47,458 nucleotides of DNA, from assembly GCA_024275975.1 (NCBI GenBank), contig JAJRYC010000106.1:1-47458 (forward strand), read 5' to 3'. Numbering within the stretch: the stretch's first letter is position 1; each line of letters begins with the position of its first letter. Position numbers and translations under genes: made by a program. The notes beneath the pieces were generated by a model. That model worked only from the letters and a program-made list of their open reading frames with translations. It had not been told where the DNA came from and ran no database searches. Shown here piece by piece: positions 1 to 8,304 of the stretch. The DNA is from Nitrospirota bacterium. Lineage in GTDB: Bacteria; Nitrospirota; Thermodesulfovibrionia; Thermodesulfovibrionales; UBA6898.

Positions 1-1696
1 CAGTCCCATCACCTTCATAATCCATATCATAGCCTGATACGGAATCAGGAATGCTTGTTGATACCGAGAAGTATGTCGTAAGAGGCGCTATGCCCGATTC
101 TATAGTTGCTCTGAGTGTTACGTAAGGTTCTGTTGTAACTGCATTTACTGTTATCGAGGTGGAGGCTGTGTATCCATCCGCATCGGTGGCCGTGGCTGTT
201 ATGGTGTTTTCTCCTTCTTCCAATGGCAGATGATTAACAAAGAATTCACCGTTGTATACGACTGCCAGGTTTCCGTTTATCACCACCCCGGTTTCACTGC
301 CCGCAATGTTGGTTACCGTGCCTCTGACCATTACATCCGGTCTATATATTGTACCTCCGTCTGATGGTGATGTTATGGTTAATGTGATACCAGGCGTTGT
401 AAAGCTTATATTATCGCCATAGCTCGTATCGATTGCATTTGTCGCTATTGCCCTGTAGTAATAGGTTGTATTTGTTGAAAGTCCTGTTAGTCCGGCTGAT
501 ACACTGACATCGTCTATGCCGCTTCCAATGTTTTGAGAAGTTGAGGTGTTTCCATAGGAAGTACTTGCCCCCCACTCAAAGTAGACTGTTGTTTCCAGAC
601 CATTGGGATTGACCGTGCCGTTTATGGTGGCGGAATTGCCGTTTACATTGGTCGCAGGGTCTATTGTTACAGTCGGAGGGGACAATGTAGTTGTAGTAAA
701 ACTTATGCCATCGTCGTAGCTTGTCCCTGCGGTATTGCTTGCAACTATCCTGTAGTAATAGGTTGTATCCGTCGGAAGTCCTGTTAGTCCGGCTGATACA
801 CCGACATCGTCTATGCCGCTTCCAATGTTTTGAGAAGTTGAGGTGTTTCCATAGGAAGTACTTGTCCCCCACTCAAAGTAGACTGTTGTTTCCAGACCAT
901 TGGGATTGACTGTGCCGTTTATGGTGGCGGAGTCTGTTGTAATGTCTGTTGCAGCGTCTGTTATGGCCGTCGGCGGGGTGCCCGCGCCGGGTGCGGTTGT
1001 AAAGCTGACATCAGCGCCGTAGGCTGTCCCCTCGGTATTGCTTGCAACTACTCTGTAGTGATAGGTTGCATTCGGCGAAAGTCCCGCTAAATTAGCATAT
1101 ACATTGATGTCAGCCGTCCCGTTTATTGATGCCGAGCCTGTGATGTTTCCATAGGAAGTACTTGCCCCCCACTCAAAGTAGACCGTTGTTTCCGTGTCAT
1201 TGGGATTTACCGTACTGTATATGGTGGCGGAATCTGTTGTAATGTCTGTTGCCGGGTCTGTTATGGCTGTCGGCTGAGGAACGCTTTGGGGAAAACCAAT
1301 TTTAAGATTTTTATTGTTCTGGTTCAGCACTCCGTCCAGGACAATTAAATTACCATCGGCGGCAAGGTCTGTATTTAATGTGACTGTACCGGTATATCCT
1401 GTATTAAGTGTTAATGAAGCCAGGGTCACACTTATGTCCCATATACAGTCCTCTGTTGCCGTACCGTCGAAAAATACATCGTCTCCATACCGGGGCGCCG
1501 CATTGTTTAACCAGTTGGCAGGGGTTGAGGCAAGGTTGTCCGTGCCCAGCCCGCTCCATGTATCAGTCACGGCAAACGCCTGCATGCCGGATATTGATAG
1601 AAAAACGACTGTTATGATGAAGATAATCCCCAGAGAACTCAATCTGTCTGATAACGGCCTGATATTAATGAAAGGAATACTACAGGATTTATCCAT
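1..1696 (-). CDS. Exported fibronectin-III/PKD-like repeat protein (C-terminus outside window)
   Basis: The reading frame is open from an ATG at 1696 to the window edge (565 codons), so the protein is partial. A strong ribosome binding site (GGGGGAGGTGA) lies about 6 bases before the ATG. Residues about 20-42 form a hydrophobic signal peptide ending near QAFA. A Trp/Asn-rich segment with repeated beta strands follows (ASLTLNTGYTGTVTLNT), like the start of secreted beta-helix or adhesin proteins. Three units of about 100 residues then repeat the phrase ETTVYFEWG-STSYGN and end in T-YYYR-VASN, typical of bacterial fibronectin-III-like surface repeats. Next come an Ig-like segment with a VNG/GENTITATATDADGY pattern and the beginning of a PKD-like domain (DYEGDGT). 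Role inferred: cell-surface or secreted adhesin or structural protein. The exact ligand cannot be told. Confidence 0.85.
   Translation of the reverse strand, partial: MDKSCSIPFINIRPLSDRLSSLGIIFIITVVFLSISGMQAFAVTDTWSGLGTDNLASTPANWLNNAAPRYGDDVFFDGTATEDCIWDISVTLASLTLNTGYTGTVTLNTDLAADGNLIVLDGVLNQNNKNLKIGFPQSVPQPTAITDPATDITTDSATIYSTVNPNDTETTVYFEWGASTSYGNITGSASINGTADINVYANLAGLSPNATYHYRVVASNTEGTAYGADVSFTTAPGAGTPPTAITDAATDITTDSATINGTVNPNGLETTVYFEWGTSTSYGNTSTSQNIGSGIDDVGVSAGLTGLPTDTTYYYRIVASNTAGTSYDDGISFTTTTLSPPTVTIDPATNVNGNSATINGTVNPNGLETTVYFEWGASTSYGNTSTSQNIGSGIDDVSVSAGLTGLSTNTTYYYRAIATNAIDTSYGDNISFTTPGITLTITSPSDGGTIYRPDVMVRGTVTNIAGSETGVVINGNLAVVYNGEFFVNHLPLEEGENTITATATDADGYTASTSITVNAVTTEPYVTLRATIESGIAPLTTYFSVSTSIPDSVSGYDMDYEGDGT
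453..931 (-). repeat. Near-identical direct repeat encoding two fibronectin-like units
   Basis: Bases 453-634 and 750-931 align at a fixed offset of 297 bases (99 codons). I count about seven differences in 182 bases. A third unit near 1050-1240 is clearly related but more diverged (offset 303). The repeat keeps the reading frame of the surface protein and indicates recent duplication or gene conversion of domain units. Confidence 0.85.
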
Positions 1697-1735
1697 TTAA
1701 GTTCACCTCCCCCAGGTATGCCGCGCACACTAAAT

Positions 1736-1779
1736 AAAAAAGCCTAGCTCAGAGGGAAGTGAACTGTCAAGGCTTTTTT
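1736..1779. terminator. Inverted repeat with A/T tracts between divergent genes
   Basis: Perfect 10-base arms AAAAAAGCCT (1736-1745) and AGGCTTTTTT (1770-1779) are separated by 24 bases, with extra T residues beyond. The arrangement looks like a bidirectional terminator, but it sits upstream of the minus-strand gene and overlaps its possible promoter, so an attenuator or operator role is equally possible. Confidence 0.4.
1741..1770 (-). promoter_or_regulatory. Possible sigma-70 promoter of the repeat protein
   Basis: On the minus strand a perfect -35 TTGACA (1765-1770) is followed after 18 bases by TAGGCT (1741-1746), a weak -10 element (3 of 6 matches). It lies 45 bases upstream of the ATG at 1696. 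The -10 overlaps an inverted-repeat arm, so this assignment is tentative. Confidence 0.35.
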
Positions 1780-1899
1780 TTAGGTAGTGTCAAAATAAAG
1801 GTTGGATTATAATTAAAAAATAATATATTATAATCAGCGTGGACCGGACATAAACAAAAAAACAGAACAGACTGCAAGGCGAAAAGCTGATACAATCAT

Positions 1900-2886
1900 A
1901 TGAGATATTTCGGGTCGTTTCCAGTGCAATACTCCACACTGTCATCCTGCGCCCTGCAGGAAAGAATATTAACAAAATATCCCCTCGACGGCATGGTGCT
2001 ATGCGAATATCTTTACAGGGGTATGAATGATAATTATTTAATCAAGGATTCAAGCTCAAAATATATCTTCAAGGTTTACCGGTATAACTGGAGAAATCTG
2101 GAAGACATCGAAAGCGAAGTGGAACTCCTCCAAAGTCTGAAATCAGACGGCATTTCCGTATCATTTCCCATTCCTGACAAGGAAGGTGTTTTCATCCAGA
2201 AGATATATGCACCCGAAGGCCTCAGATATGCCGTTATGTTCTCTTACGCCGTGGGCAATCCCCCCCTTGCCGGTATGACGCCATTCCAGAGTAATATCGC
2301 AGGCAGGGAGCTGGCCAGGATTCACAATCTGACCGAGTACAAGCGGCCGAAAAACAGACGATGCCGGCTTGATTTTATTTCTCTGCTGGATGATTCATTC
2401 TTCGTGATCGAACCATTTATAGATGAGAGCCTGGAAGATTTAAGAAATCTGGGTGAAGTCGTCGAGAAGTTAAAGCGGAAGATTAATTCCATCCCGTTGG
2501 ATGAACTGGATTTCGGGATATGTCATGGTGATTTTTATCCTTCAAACTATCATCTTTCAGATAAAAATGAAATTACCATATTCGATTTTGATTCATCCTG
2601 CTGCAGTTATTTTATCTATGATATAGCTTCCTTTAATTATTCGGTCATGCGGTTTTATAGCGATGCGGAGAAAATAACCGGGGCCTTTGTGGAAGGATAC
2701 CAGGAGATGCGGAAACTGAAAGAACTGGAGATCGGACTGATACCATATTTCGGTGCAATAAGTTTTATCTGGACGATAGCGACTCAATGCTCGAACTTCG
2801 AAGTTTTCAGTCATTTCGTCAGAAACAACATCAAACGAAACACTATCGGGACCCTGAAGGAATTTACGGACAGGTATTGCGTCTGA
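1900..2886 (+). CDS. Aminoglycoside phosphotransferase (APH)-family kinase
   Basis: This 328-residue protein has the APH/choline-kinase fold. The catalytic loop CHGDFYPSN spans residues 208-216 (Asp211 catalytic base, Asn216 metal ligand). The metal-binding FDFD is at 228-231. The N-terminal lobe contains FPVQYSTLS and a Lys in IFKVYRYNWRN that would bind ATP. The start of this subfamily resembles stress-response kinase SrkA/homoserine-kinase-II-like proteins, which phosphorylate Ser/Thr or small alcohols. The substrate cannot be assigned from sequence. There is no clear Shine-Dalgarno before the ATG; a TATAAT at 1829-1834 could be its -10. The gene is convergent with topA, with 54 bases between the stop codons. 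Confidence 0.85.
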   Translation: MRYFGSFPVQYSTLSSCALQERILTKYPLDGMVLCEYLYRGMNDNYLIKDSSSKYIFKVYRYNWRNLEDIESEVELLQSLKSDGISVSFPIPDKEGVFIQKIYAPEGLRYAVMFSYAVGNPPLAGMTPFQSNIAGRELARIHNLTEYKRPKNRRCRLDFISLLDDSFFVIEPFIDESLEDLRNLGEVVEKLKRKINSIPLDELDFGICHGDFYPSNYHLSDKNEITIFDFDSSCCSYFIYDIASFNYSVMRFYSDAEKITGAFVEGYQEMRKLKELEIGLIPYFGAISFIWTIATQCSNFEVFSHFVRNNIKRNTIGTLKEFTDRYCV

Positions 2887-2940
2887 ATTAAGTTTTCACC
2901 CGACTTTTGCGGTCACATTCCTGGTCAAAGCCTACTGCAA

Positions 2941-5181
2941 CTATTCTTTGTCAGCCTGGAGTTCATAATCGCATTCTTTATTCAGGCATAAAAAGACAAC
3001 ATCCCCTGCTTTGCTGCGTTTTTCCGCTAGGAACGTGGCGTTGCATTTCGGGCACTGTTGCGGAACCGGCTTATACCAGGTGGCGTATTTACACTTGGGG
3101 TAATTGCCGCAACTCCAGAACGGCTTGCCCCTTTTGGACCTTCTCTCAACTATGTCTACTCCATCTTCAGGACATTTGACTCCGGTTGCGATCGGTTTTG
3201 TTGTCTTGCAGTCAGGGTATTTCGAGCATGCGAGGAACTTTCCGAATCTTCCGGATTTCAGGTTCATCGGGGCGTCGCACTTAGGACATTTTTCGTCCAC
3301 ACTAACGACCTCCTCGGGCTGTTCGCCATCAAGGGGCCTCGTGTTTTTACATTTCGGGAATCCCGAGCAGGCCATGAACCTGCCGTGCCTACCCCACCTG
3401 ATCACCATCGGAAGCCCGCAATTGTCACATACTTCCTCGGTCGGAATGTCCTTTGGCTTCACCTTTTCCGGTATCTTTAACGCCTCCTCCAGCTTTTCCT
3501 GAAAAGGCGTATAGAAATCCTTGACAACGTCCACCCACTTCAGCCTGCCTTCTTCTATCTGGTCCAGTTCCTTCTCCATTTTGGCTGTAAATCCGATATT
3601 CATCAGGTCGGCAAAACGGTCCACAAGCAGGTCATTGACCACAACTCCGAGTTCGGTCGGCACGAACTTCCGTTCTGTCTTGGTGACATATTTCCTGTCC
3701 TGTATGGTTGAGAGGATGGCGGCATATGTGCTCGGCCTACCGATTCCCTTCTCCTCCAGAACCTTTACAAGTGTGGCCTCCGTATAGCGGGGAGGCGGCT
3801 GTGTAAAATGCTGCTTGGGCTGAAGATTCAGCAGCTTGAGCGTTTCACCCTCGTTTAAAAGGGGCAGGAGAGCGCCGTTTTCATCCGAGAGGTCATCGGT
3901 GCCTTCGGTATACAGGGCCATAAATCCCTGAAATTTCACAACGCTTCCAGAGGCCTTAAGTGTGGTTTCGCCCCCGCCGTTATCCTTATTATACAATATT
4001 TCGAATGTGGTCTGCTCGATCTGGGCAGGCGACATCTGGCTGGAGACAAAGCGGTTCCATATCAGTTTGTAGAGGCCGTGCTGGTCCTTGCTCAGGTATT
4101 GTTTTATCTGATCGGGGCTATGCACAAGATATGTAGGCCTCACAGCCTCATGGGCTTCCTGCGCCGACGCCTTACTTTTATATACAGGGGGTTTATCAGG
4201 TAAATATTCCCTGCCGTAAGTCTTACCGATAAATTCTCTGACCGAACTCCGGGCCTCATCCGCTATCCTGAGAGAATCGGTCCTCATGTAGGTGATAAGA
4301 CCGACCGAACCTTCCTTGCCCAGTTCTATCCCCTCATACAACTGCTGCGCGACAGCCATGGTCTTTTTGGCCATAAAGCGCAATTTCCTCGAAGCCTCCT
4401 GCTGCAGCGTGCTCGTGATAAACGGCGGTGAGGGCATCCTTCTTCTCTTTTTACGTTCAATCTTTTTAAGAACAAAAGCGCCGTCTTTTATATAATCAAC
4501 AACGGCATTCGCGGCTTCAGCATTCCGAATATCAGCCTTTTCGCCTTTATATTTAGCTAATTTCGCCCAGAAAGCGGGTTTATTCGAACCCTCAAACTCC
4601 GTATTGATAGACCAGTATTCTTCCTGTTCAAACGCCTCGATCTCCCGTTCTCTTTCTACAACCAGCCTTACGGCGACAGACTGCACCCTGCCCGCGCTCA
4701 ACCCTCTCCTGACTTTTTTCCACAACAGAGGGCTCAATCCGTATCCGGCCAGCCTGTCAAGCACCCTGCGCGCCTGTTGCGCGTCGACCTTGTTCATATC
4801 TATGATATCGGGATTTTTTAGCGAGCCGAGCACCGCCGTCTTTGTTATTTCATTGAATTTAATCCTGTATATCTTCTTTGATTTGCCCTTGATTTCCTCC
4901 GCTATATGCCAGGCGATGGCCTCCCCTTCCCTGTCAGGGTCGGGGGCTATATAAATCGTATCAGCATCTTTTGACGCCTTTTTAAGTTCTTTTATGATCT
5001 TTTCCTTCCCCGGAATAACTATATATTTAGGCGTGAAATTATTTTCTATATCAATGCCCATCTCCTTCCCGGGGAGGTCCCTTATATGGCCGACTGAAGC
5101 CTTAACGGTAAAATCCTTGCCGAGGATTTTGCTGATCGTCCTTGATTTGGCGGGAGATTCAACAATTACTAGCGATTTCAT
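2941..5181 (-). CDS. topA: DNA topoisomerase I (type IA)
   Basis: This 746-residue enzyme relaxes negative supercoils through a transient 5'-phosphotyrosine bond. The Toprim domain comes first, with IVESPAKS (Glu8) and DPDREGEA. The catalytic Tyr298 lies in GLITYMRTDS. The strand-passage domains follow (EKGIGRPSTYA). From about residue 577 there are four zinc-ribbon modules, of which the third (CPEDG...CGNYPKC) lacks one Cys of its first pair. The start is supported by GGAGG (5188-5192) 6 bases upstream. It ends in TAG at a family-typical C-terminus. It follows dprA on the same strand, with a 208-base gap that holds a possible leader ORF. Confidence 0.97.
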   Translation of the reverse strand: MKSLVIVESPAKSRTISKILGKDFTVKASVGHIRDLPGKEMGIDIENNFTPKYIVIPGKEKIIKELKKASKDADTIYIAPDPDREGEAIAWHIAEEIKGKSKKIYRIKFNEITKTAVLGSLKNPDIIDMNKVDAQQARRVLDRLAGYGLSPLLWKKVRRGLSAGRVQSVAVRLVVEREREIEAFEQEEYWSINTEFEGSNKPAFWAKLAKYKGEKADIRNAEAANAVVDYIKDGAFVLKKIERKKRRRMPSPPFITSTLQQEASRKLRFMAKKTMAVAQQLYEGIELGKEGSVGLITYMRTDSLRIADEARSSVREFIGKTYGREYLPDKPPVYKSKASAQEAHEAVRPTYLVHSPDQIKQYLSKDQHGLYKLIWNRFVSSQMSPAQIEQTTFEILYNKDNGGGETTLKASGSVVKFQGFMALYTEGTDDLSDENGALLPLLNEGETLKLLNLQPKQHFTQPPPRYTEATLVKVLEEKGIGRPSTYAAILSTIQDRKYVTKTERKFVPTELGVVVNDLLVDRFADLMNIGFTAKMEKELDQIEEGRLKWVDVVKDFYTPFQEKLEEALKIPEKVKPKDIPTEEVCDNCGLPMVIRWGRHGRFMACSGFPKCKNTRPLDGEQPEEVVSVDEKCPKCDAPMNLKSGRFGKFLACSKYPDCKTTKPIATGVKCPEDGVDIVERRSKRGKPFWSCGNYPKCKYATWYKPVPQQCPKCNATFLAEKRSKAGDVVFLCLNKECDYELQADKE

Positions 5182-5227
5182 CTGTAACCTCCGGTTTCAT
5201 TGTCTCTTTACAGCCTGGTTCCATCAT
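5159..5227 (-). CDS. Possible leader peptide overlapping the topA start
   Basis: A 22-codon ORF (beginning MMEPGCKETM) has its own good ribosome binding site (GAGGTGA, 5236-5242) and overlaps the first 23 bases of topA in another frame. Its translation could couple to or compete with topA initiation. I do not recognise the peptide, and an ORF this short can arise by chance. Confidence 0.25.
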   Translation of the reverse strand: MMEPGCKETMKPEVTDEIASNC

Positions 5228-5288
5228 ATCTTTCTTCACCTCTAAATATTAAAGCGCATATCTCTTAAGTATACAAAACTGGGGACGG

Positions 5289-5301
5289 TGACATAATGTC
5301 A
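5289..5301. repeat. 13-base palindrome within a GGGGACGGTGACA element
   Basis: TGACATAATGTCA is a perfect odd palindrome embedded in CTGGGGACGGTGACATAATG. Sequence of this type recurs at the ends of REP-associated (Y1-type) transposable units in other genomes as I remember them. Only one copy is visible here and no transposase is present. It may also be a protein binding site upstream of topA. Confidence 0.25.
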
Positions 5302-5389
5302 AGCCGGCCCGGGCGGTGTTTCAGGAAAATTAACCCTGAGCTGAAATCGTCTTTTCAGGATTCCTGGAATTCTCATCGGAGAATTTCTC

Positions 5390-6475
5390 TCAAGAGAGGT
5401 AAAATCTCTTCCCATTGGATTGTCTGGCGATGCCCTTTAACTCCAGTGAAAGCGTCAGATCAAGAAGTTTATGCACCGGCGTGCCTGTCTCTCTCGACAG
5501 AATATCTATATGCTTTGGCTCTCTTGTCAGAAAACCACAGAGTCTTGTTTCATCCTCCGTCATCTCTACTGTCTGTTTTTTATTTCCGGCAATAAAGCCC
5601 CTCAGCACCGGCGCGAGTTCTTCGATTATATCTTCGGTATCGAGCACCATCTTCGCCCCCTGCTTTATCAGCAGGTTAGTACCTTCCGAACCGGGAGAAG
5701 TTATATTGCCGGGCACGGCGAATATCTCCCTGTTCTGCTCAAGCGCGTAACTCGCCGTGATGAGTGACCCGCTGCCGACCGTCGCCTCGACAACAAGGAC
5801 CCCGAGGGAAAGACCGCTTATGAGCCTGTTCCTTCGCGGAAAGTTTTCCCTGTTCGGACTGGTGCCTAACGGGAACTCGCTGATCACGCATCCTGAAGAT
5901 GAGATCTTTTCCATAAGACCCTTATTCTCAACAGGATAGCATATGTCCAGACCTGAACCAAGCACCGCTATAGTTCTTCCGCCCGCAGAGAGCGCGCCTC
6001 TGTGAGACAGTGTATCCACACCCCTCGCCATGCCGCTGATAACCGTGAAGCCGGCGGAAGAGAGTTCATTCGAAATTTTCTGCGTAACGGACTCTCCGTA
6101 ATGCGAGAGTTTCCGCGACCCTACCACGGCTATGCCGAACCTGTCATCAGGATGATAATCGCCCTTCATATATAAAACCACGGGGGGGGCCGGAATCTCT
6201 TTCAGTAGTTCAGGATAACCTGGATCATTCAACCCGCATACTTTTATGTTTCTTTTATCCAGTCTCTCAACCTGTTTATCTATATCGTCCCACAGGCGGA
6301 AATTTTTTATATTTTCAGCCCGTTCCTTATGCATTCCTTCGACTGAGAGCAGATCTTTCATTCCAGCCCTGAATATATTCTCGGGACTTCCCATCATGGC
6401 AAGTAATTTGCCGGACATAATCGGGCCGACTTCGGGGACAAGCGATAGCCCAATCCAGTACCTGATGTCAGACAT
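5390..6475 (-). CDS. dprA: DNA-processing protein DprA/Smf
   Basis: This 361-residue protein belongs to the family that loads RecA onto incoming single-stranded DNA during natural transformation. The N-terminus carries helix-hairpin-helix/SAM-like segments ([13 protein letters not shown]). The Rossmann-like core follows: [51 protein letters not shown] and [13 protein letters not shown] short winged-helix tail ([17 protein letters not shown]) closes it. The ATG overlaps the end of argG by 8 bases, so the two genes are probably co-transcribed, with topA downstream. Together with comF at 33680 it suggests, without proving, competence for DNA uptake. Confidence 0.96.
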   Translation of the reverse strand: MSDIRYWIGLSLVPEVGPIMSGKLLAMMGSPENIFRAGMKDLLSVEGMHKERAENIKNFRLWDDIDKQVERLDKRNIKVCGLNDPGYPELLKEIPAPPVVLYMKGDYHPDDRFGIAVVGSRKLSHYGESVTQKISNELSSAGFTVISGMARGVDTLSHRGALSAGGRTIAVLGSGLDICYPVENKGLMEKISSSGCVISEFPLGTSPNRENFPRRNRLISGLSLGVLVVEATVGSGSLITASYALEQNREIFAVPGNITSPGSEGTNLLIKQGAKMVLDTEDIIEELAPVLRGFIAGNKKQTVEMTEDETRLCGFLTREPKHIDILSRETGTPVHKLLDLTLSLELKGIARQSNGKRFYLS

Positions 6476-7670
6476 CCTTTTTCCCGAGAGATCTGTATGC
6501 CTTCAGGCGGAGGGCATTCAGCTTGATGAACCCTTCCGCGTCTCTCTGGTCATAAACATCGTCTGATTCAAACGTCGCAAGCTCGGCGCTGTAAAGCGAT
6601 TCAGGGGATTTACTGCCGACAACCTGGCAGTTCCCTTTGTAAAGCTTCAGGCGTGCCGTTCCAGAGACAAATTTCTGCGTATCGTCCAGCAGTGCCTGGA
6701 GGGCCAGGCGTTCAGGAGAAAACCAGAAGCCGTTATATATCAGTTCAGCGTATTTCGGTACTAATGAATCCCTCAGATGCATGACTTCCCTGTCGAGGGT
6801 CAGCGATTCGACCGCCCTCCGCGCAATATGCAATATGGTCCCGCCCGGGGTCTCATATACCCCTCTTGACTTGATCCCTACATATCTGTTCTCAACAATA
6901 TCGACGCGGCCTATGCCGTGCCTTCCTCCGGTTTCATTCATTTTCCGGAGCAGCCCGGCAGGTGTCAACTTCTCTCCGTTTATTTTTACGGGATCGCCTT
7001 TTTCGAATGTAATTTCGATATACACCGGTTTGTCCGGAGTATCTTCCAGTGGAGTTATAAGCGTATACATATCCGACGGAGGTTCCTTCCATGGATCTTC
7101 GAGGATTCCACCTTCATAACTTATATGGAATATATTGCTGTCGGTGCTGAATGGTTTCTCTTTTGTCGCCGTCACCGGAATCCCGTGTCTGTCGGAATAG
7201 TCTATTAATGACTCCCTTGAGTCAAACTCCCATTCCCTCCATGGAGCTATCACTTTTATGCCGGGGCTGAGGGCGTAATATGTCAGCTCGAATCTTATCT
7301 GGTCATTACCCTTGCCCGTGGCGCCGTGGGCCACCGCGTCGGCATTTTCCGCCTCTGCTATCTCGATCTGTTTTTTTGCTATAAGGGGCCTGGCTATGGA
7401 CGTACCCAGGAGGTAGTAACCTTCATACACCGCATTGCCCCGAAGCATCGGGAAGATGTAATCCCTTACAAACTCCTCCTGGAGATCTTCAATATATACT
7501 TTTGAGGCGCCGGTTTTGAGCGCTTTACTCTTTAACTGCTCTAAATCCTCTCCCTGTCCGAGTTCCGCGCAGAATGCTATCACTTCAGCGTTGTAAGTCT
7601 CCTTCAACCATTCTATCGCCACGGATGTATCCAGTCCACCGGAATATGCAAGCACTACCTTCTTAGCCAT
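6468..7670 (-). CDS. argG: Argininosuccinate synthase
   Basis: This 400-residue enzyme ligates citrulline and aspartate with ATP to argininosuccinate, the penultimate step of arginine synthesis. The N-type PP-loop AYSGGLDTS (residues 9-17) binds ATP. The conserved blocks [13 protein letters not shown] and [10 protein letters not shown] are present. Length is typical of the family. A weak ribosome binding site (GGAGA) lies upstream. It is divergent from the fur-feoB unit, and a TTGACG on the minus strand (7759-7764) may be its -35. No other arginine gene is in the window. Confidence 0.97.
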   Translation of the reverse strand: MAKKVVLAYSGGLDTSVAIEWLKETYNAEVIAFCAELGQGEDLEQLKSKALKTGASKVYIEDLQEEFVRDYIFPMLRGNAVYEGYYLLGTSIARPLIAKKQIEIAEAENADAVAHGATGKGNDQIRFELTYYALSPGIKVIAPWREWEFDSRESLIDYSDRHGIPVTATKEKPFSTDSNIFHISYEGGILEDPWKEPPSDMYTLITPLEDTPDKPVYIEITFEKGDPVKINGEKLTPAGLLRKMNETGGRHGIGRVDIVENRYVGIKSRGVYETPGGTILHIARRAVESLTLDREVMHLRDSLVPKYAELIYNGFWFSPERLALQALLDDTQKFVSGTARLKLYKGNCQVVGSKSPESLYSAELATFESDDVYDQRDAEGFIKLNALRLKAYRSLGKKDV

Positions 7671-7777
7671 ATCTATCTATGTCTCCATAATATCTCTGTT
7701 CGAACCATAAATGTGAAAAACTCCTTAAACCAGGATTACTCCCGGATTCACGGCCTTTCGTCAATAAAAAAACCCTC

Positions 7778-7805
7778 TTGACGAATATTAAACATAGCAT
7801 AAAAT
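7778..7805 (+). promoter_or_regulatory. Promoter of the fur-feoB unit
   Basis: TTGACG (7778-7783), 16 bases, then TAAAAT (7800-7805; 5 of 6 matches). The predicted start near 7812 puts the large palindrome at 7832-7868 in the 5' untranslated region. A mirror CGTCAA at 7759-7764 gives the divergent argG promoter its own -35. Confidence 0.6.
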
Positions 7806-7831
7806 AAATGTAAAATTCAATCAGACCGCCC

Positions 7832-7868
7832 AGTTTAATTGAAATTTAATCTCAATTTCAATTAAACT
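7832..7868. promoter_or_regulatory. Large palindromic operator before fur-feoB
   Basis: Perfect 15-base arms AGTTTAATTGAAATT (7832-7846) and AATTTCAATTAAACT (7854-7868) flank a 7-base centre. The element ends 7 bases before the fur ATG. It contains TGAAATTTAATCTCA (7840-7854), which matches the 7-1-7 Fur box TGATAATNATTATCA at 11 of 14 defined positions. Inference: autoregulatory, iron-responsive binding site for the adjacent Fur-family protein, acting downstream of the transcription start. It could also fold as an RNA hairpin that hides the start codon. Confidence 0.75.
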
Positions 7869-7875
7869 AATTGCC

Positions 7876-8304
7876 ATGGAGATCGAAATATTCAGAAAAT
7901 TTCTTTCCGGGCGAGGCCTGAAGCTGACAAATCAGCGTGTCGCTGTCTTCAACGAGATATTCGCCTTCCACGGGCATTTCGAGCCGGAAAGGCTGTATCT
8001 GAAGATTAAGGATTCAGGGACCAGGGCCTCCAGGGCCTCTGTTTACAGGACATTGAACCTCCTGGTCGAGAGCGGCCTTGTCGAAAAAATCACGAGAACG
8101 GAAAAGGGCAATGTGTACGAACATACTTACGGCCATAGACATCACGACCATATGGTCTGTGAGGTCTGCGATGAAATAATCGAATTTTATTCCGAAAAGA
8201 TCGAAAATCTCCAGGATGAGATATGCAGAAAGAATAATTTCAGAGGAGTCAGCCATACTCTGGAGATAAGGGGATACTGTGGAAAATGCGGACGGCAAAG
8301 ATAA
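7876..8304 (+). CDS. fur: Fur-family metal-responsive transcriptional regulator
   Basis: This 142-residue protein has the Fur architecture: an N-terminal winged helix (recognition segment ASRASVYRTLNLL, about residues 53-65), the His-rich regulatory metal motif HRHHDHMVC and two structural-zinc CxxC pairs (CEVC and CGKC). In enteric bacteria the family represses iron uptake when loaded with ferrous iron. PerR or Zur specificity cannot be excluded from sequence. The 19-base overlap with feoB and the palindrome just upstream strongly favour an iron-sensing Fur that controls its own operon. No good Shine-Dalgarno precedes the ATG. Confidence 0.93.
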   Translation: MEIEIFRKFLSGRGLKLTNQRVAVFNEIFAFHGHFEPERLYLKIKDSGTRASRASVYRTLNLLVESGLVEKITRTEKGNVYEHTYGHRHHDHMVCEVCDEIIEFYSEKIENLQDEICRKNNFRGVSHTLEIRGYCGKCGRQR

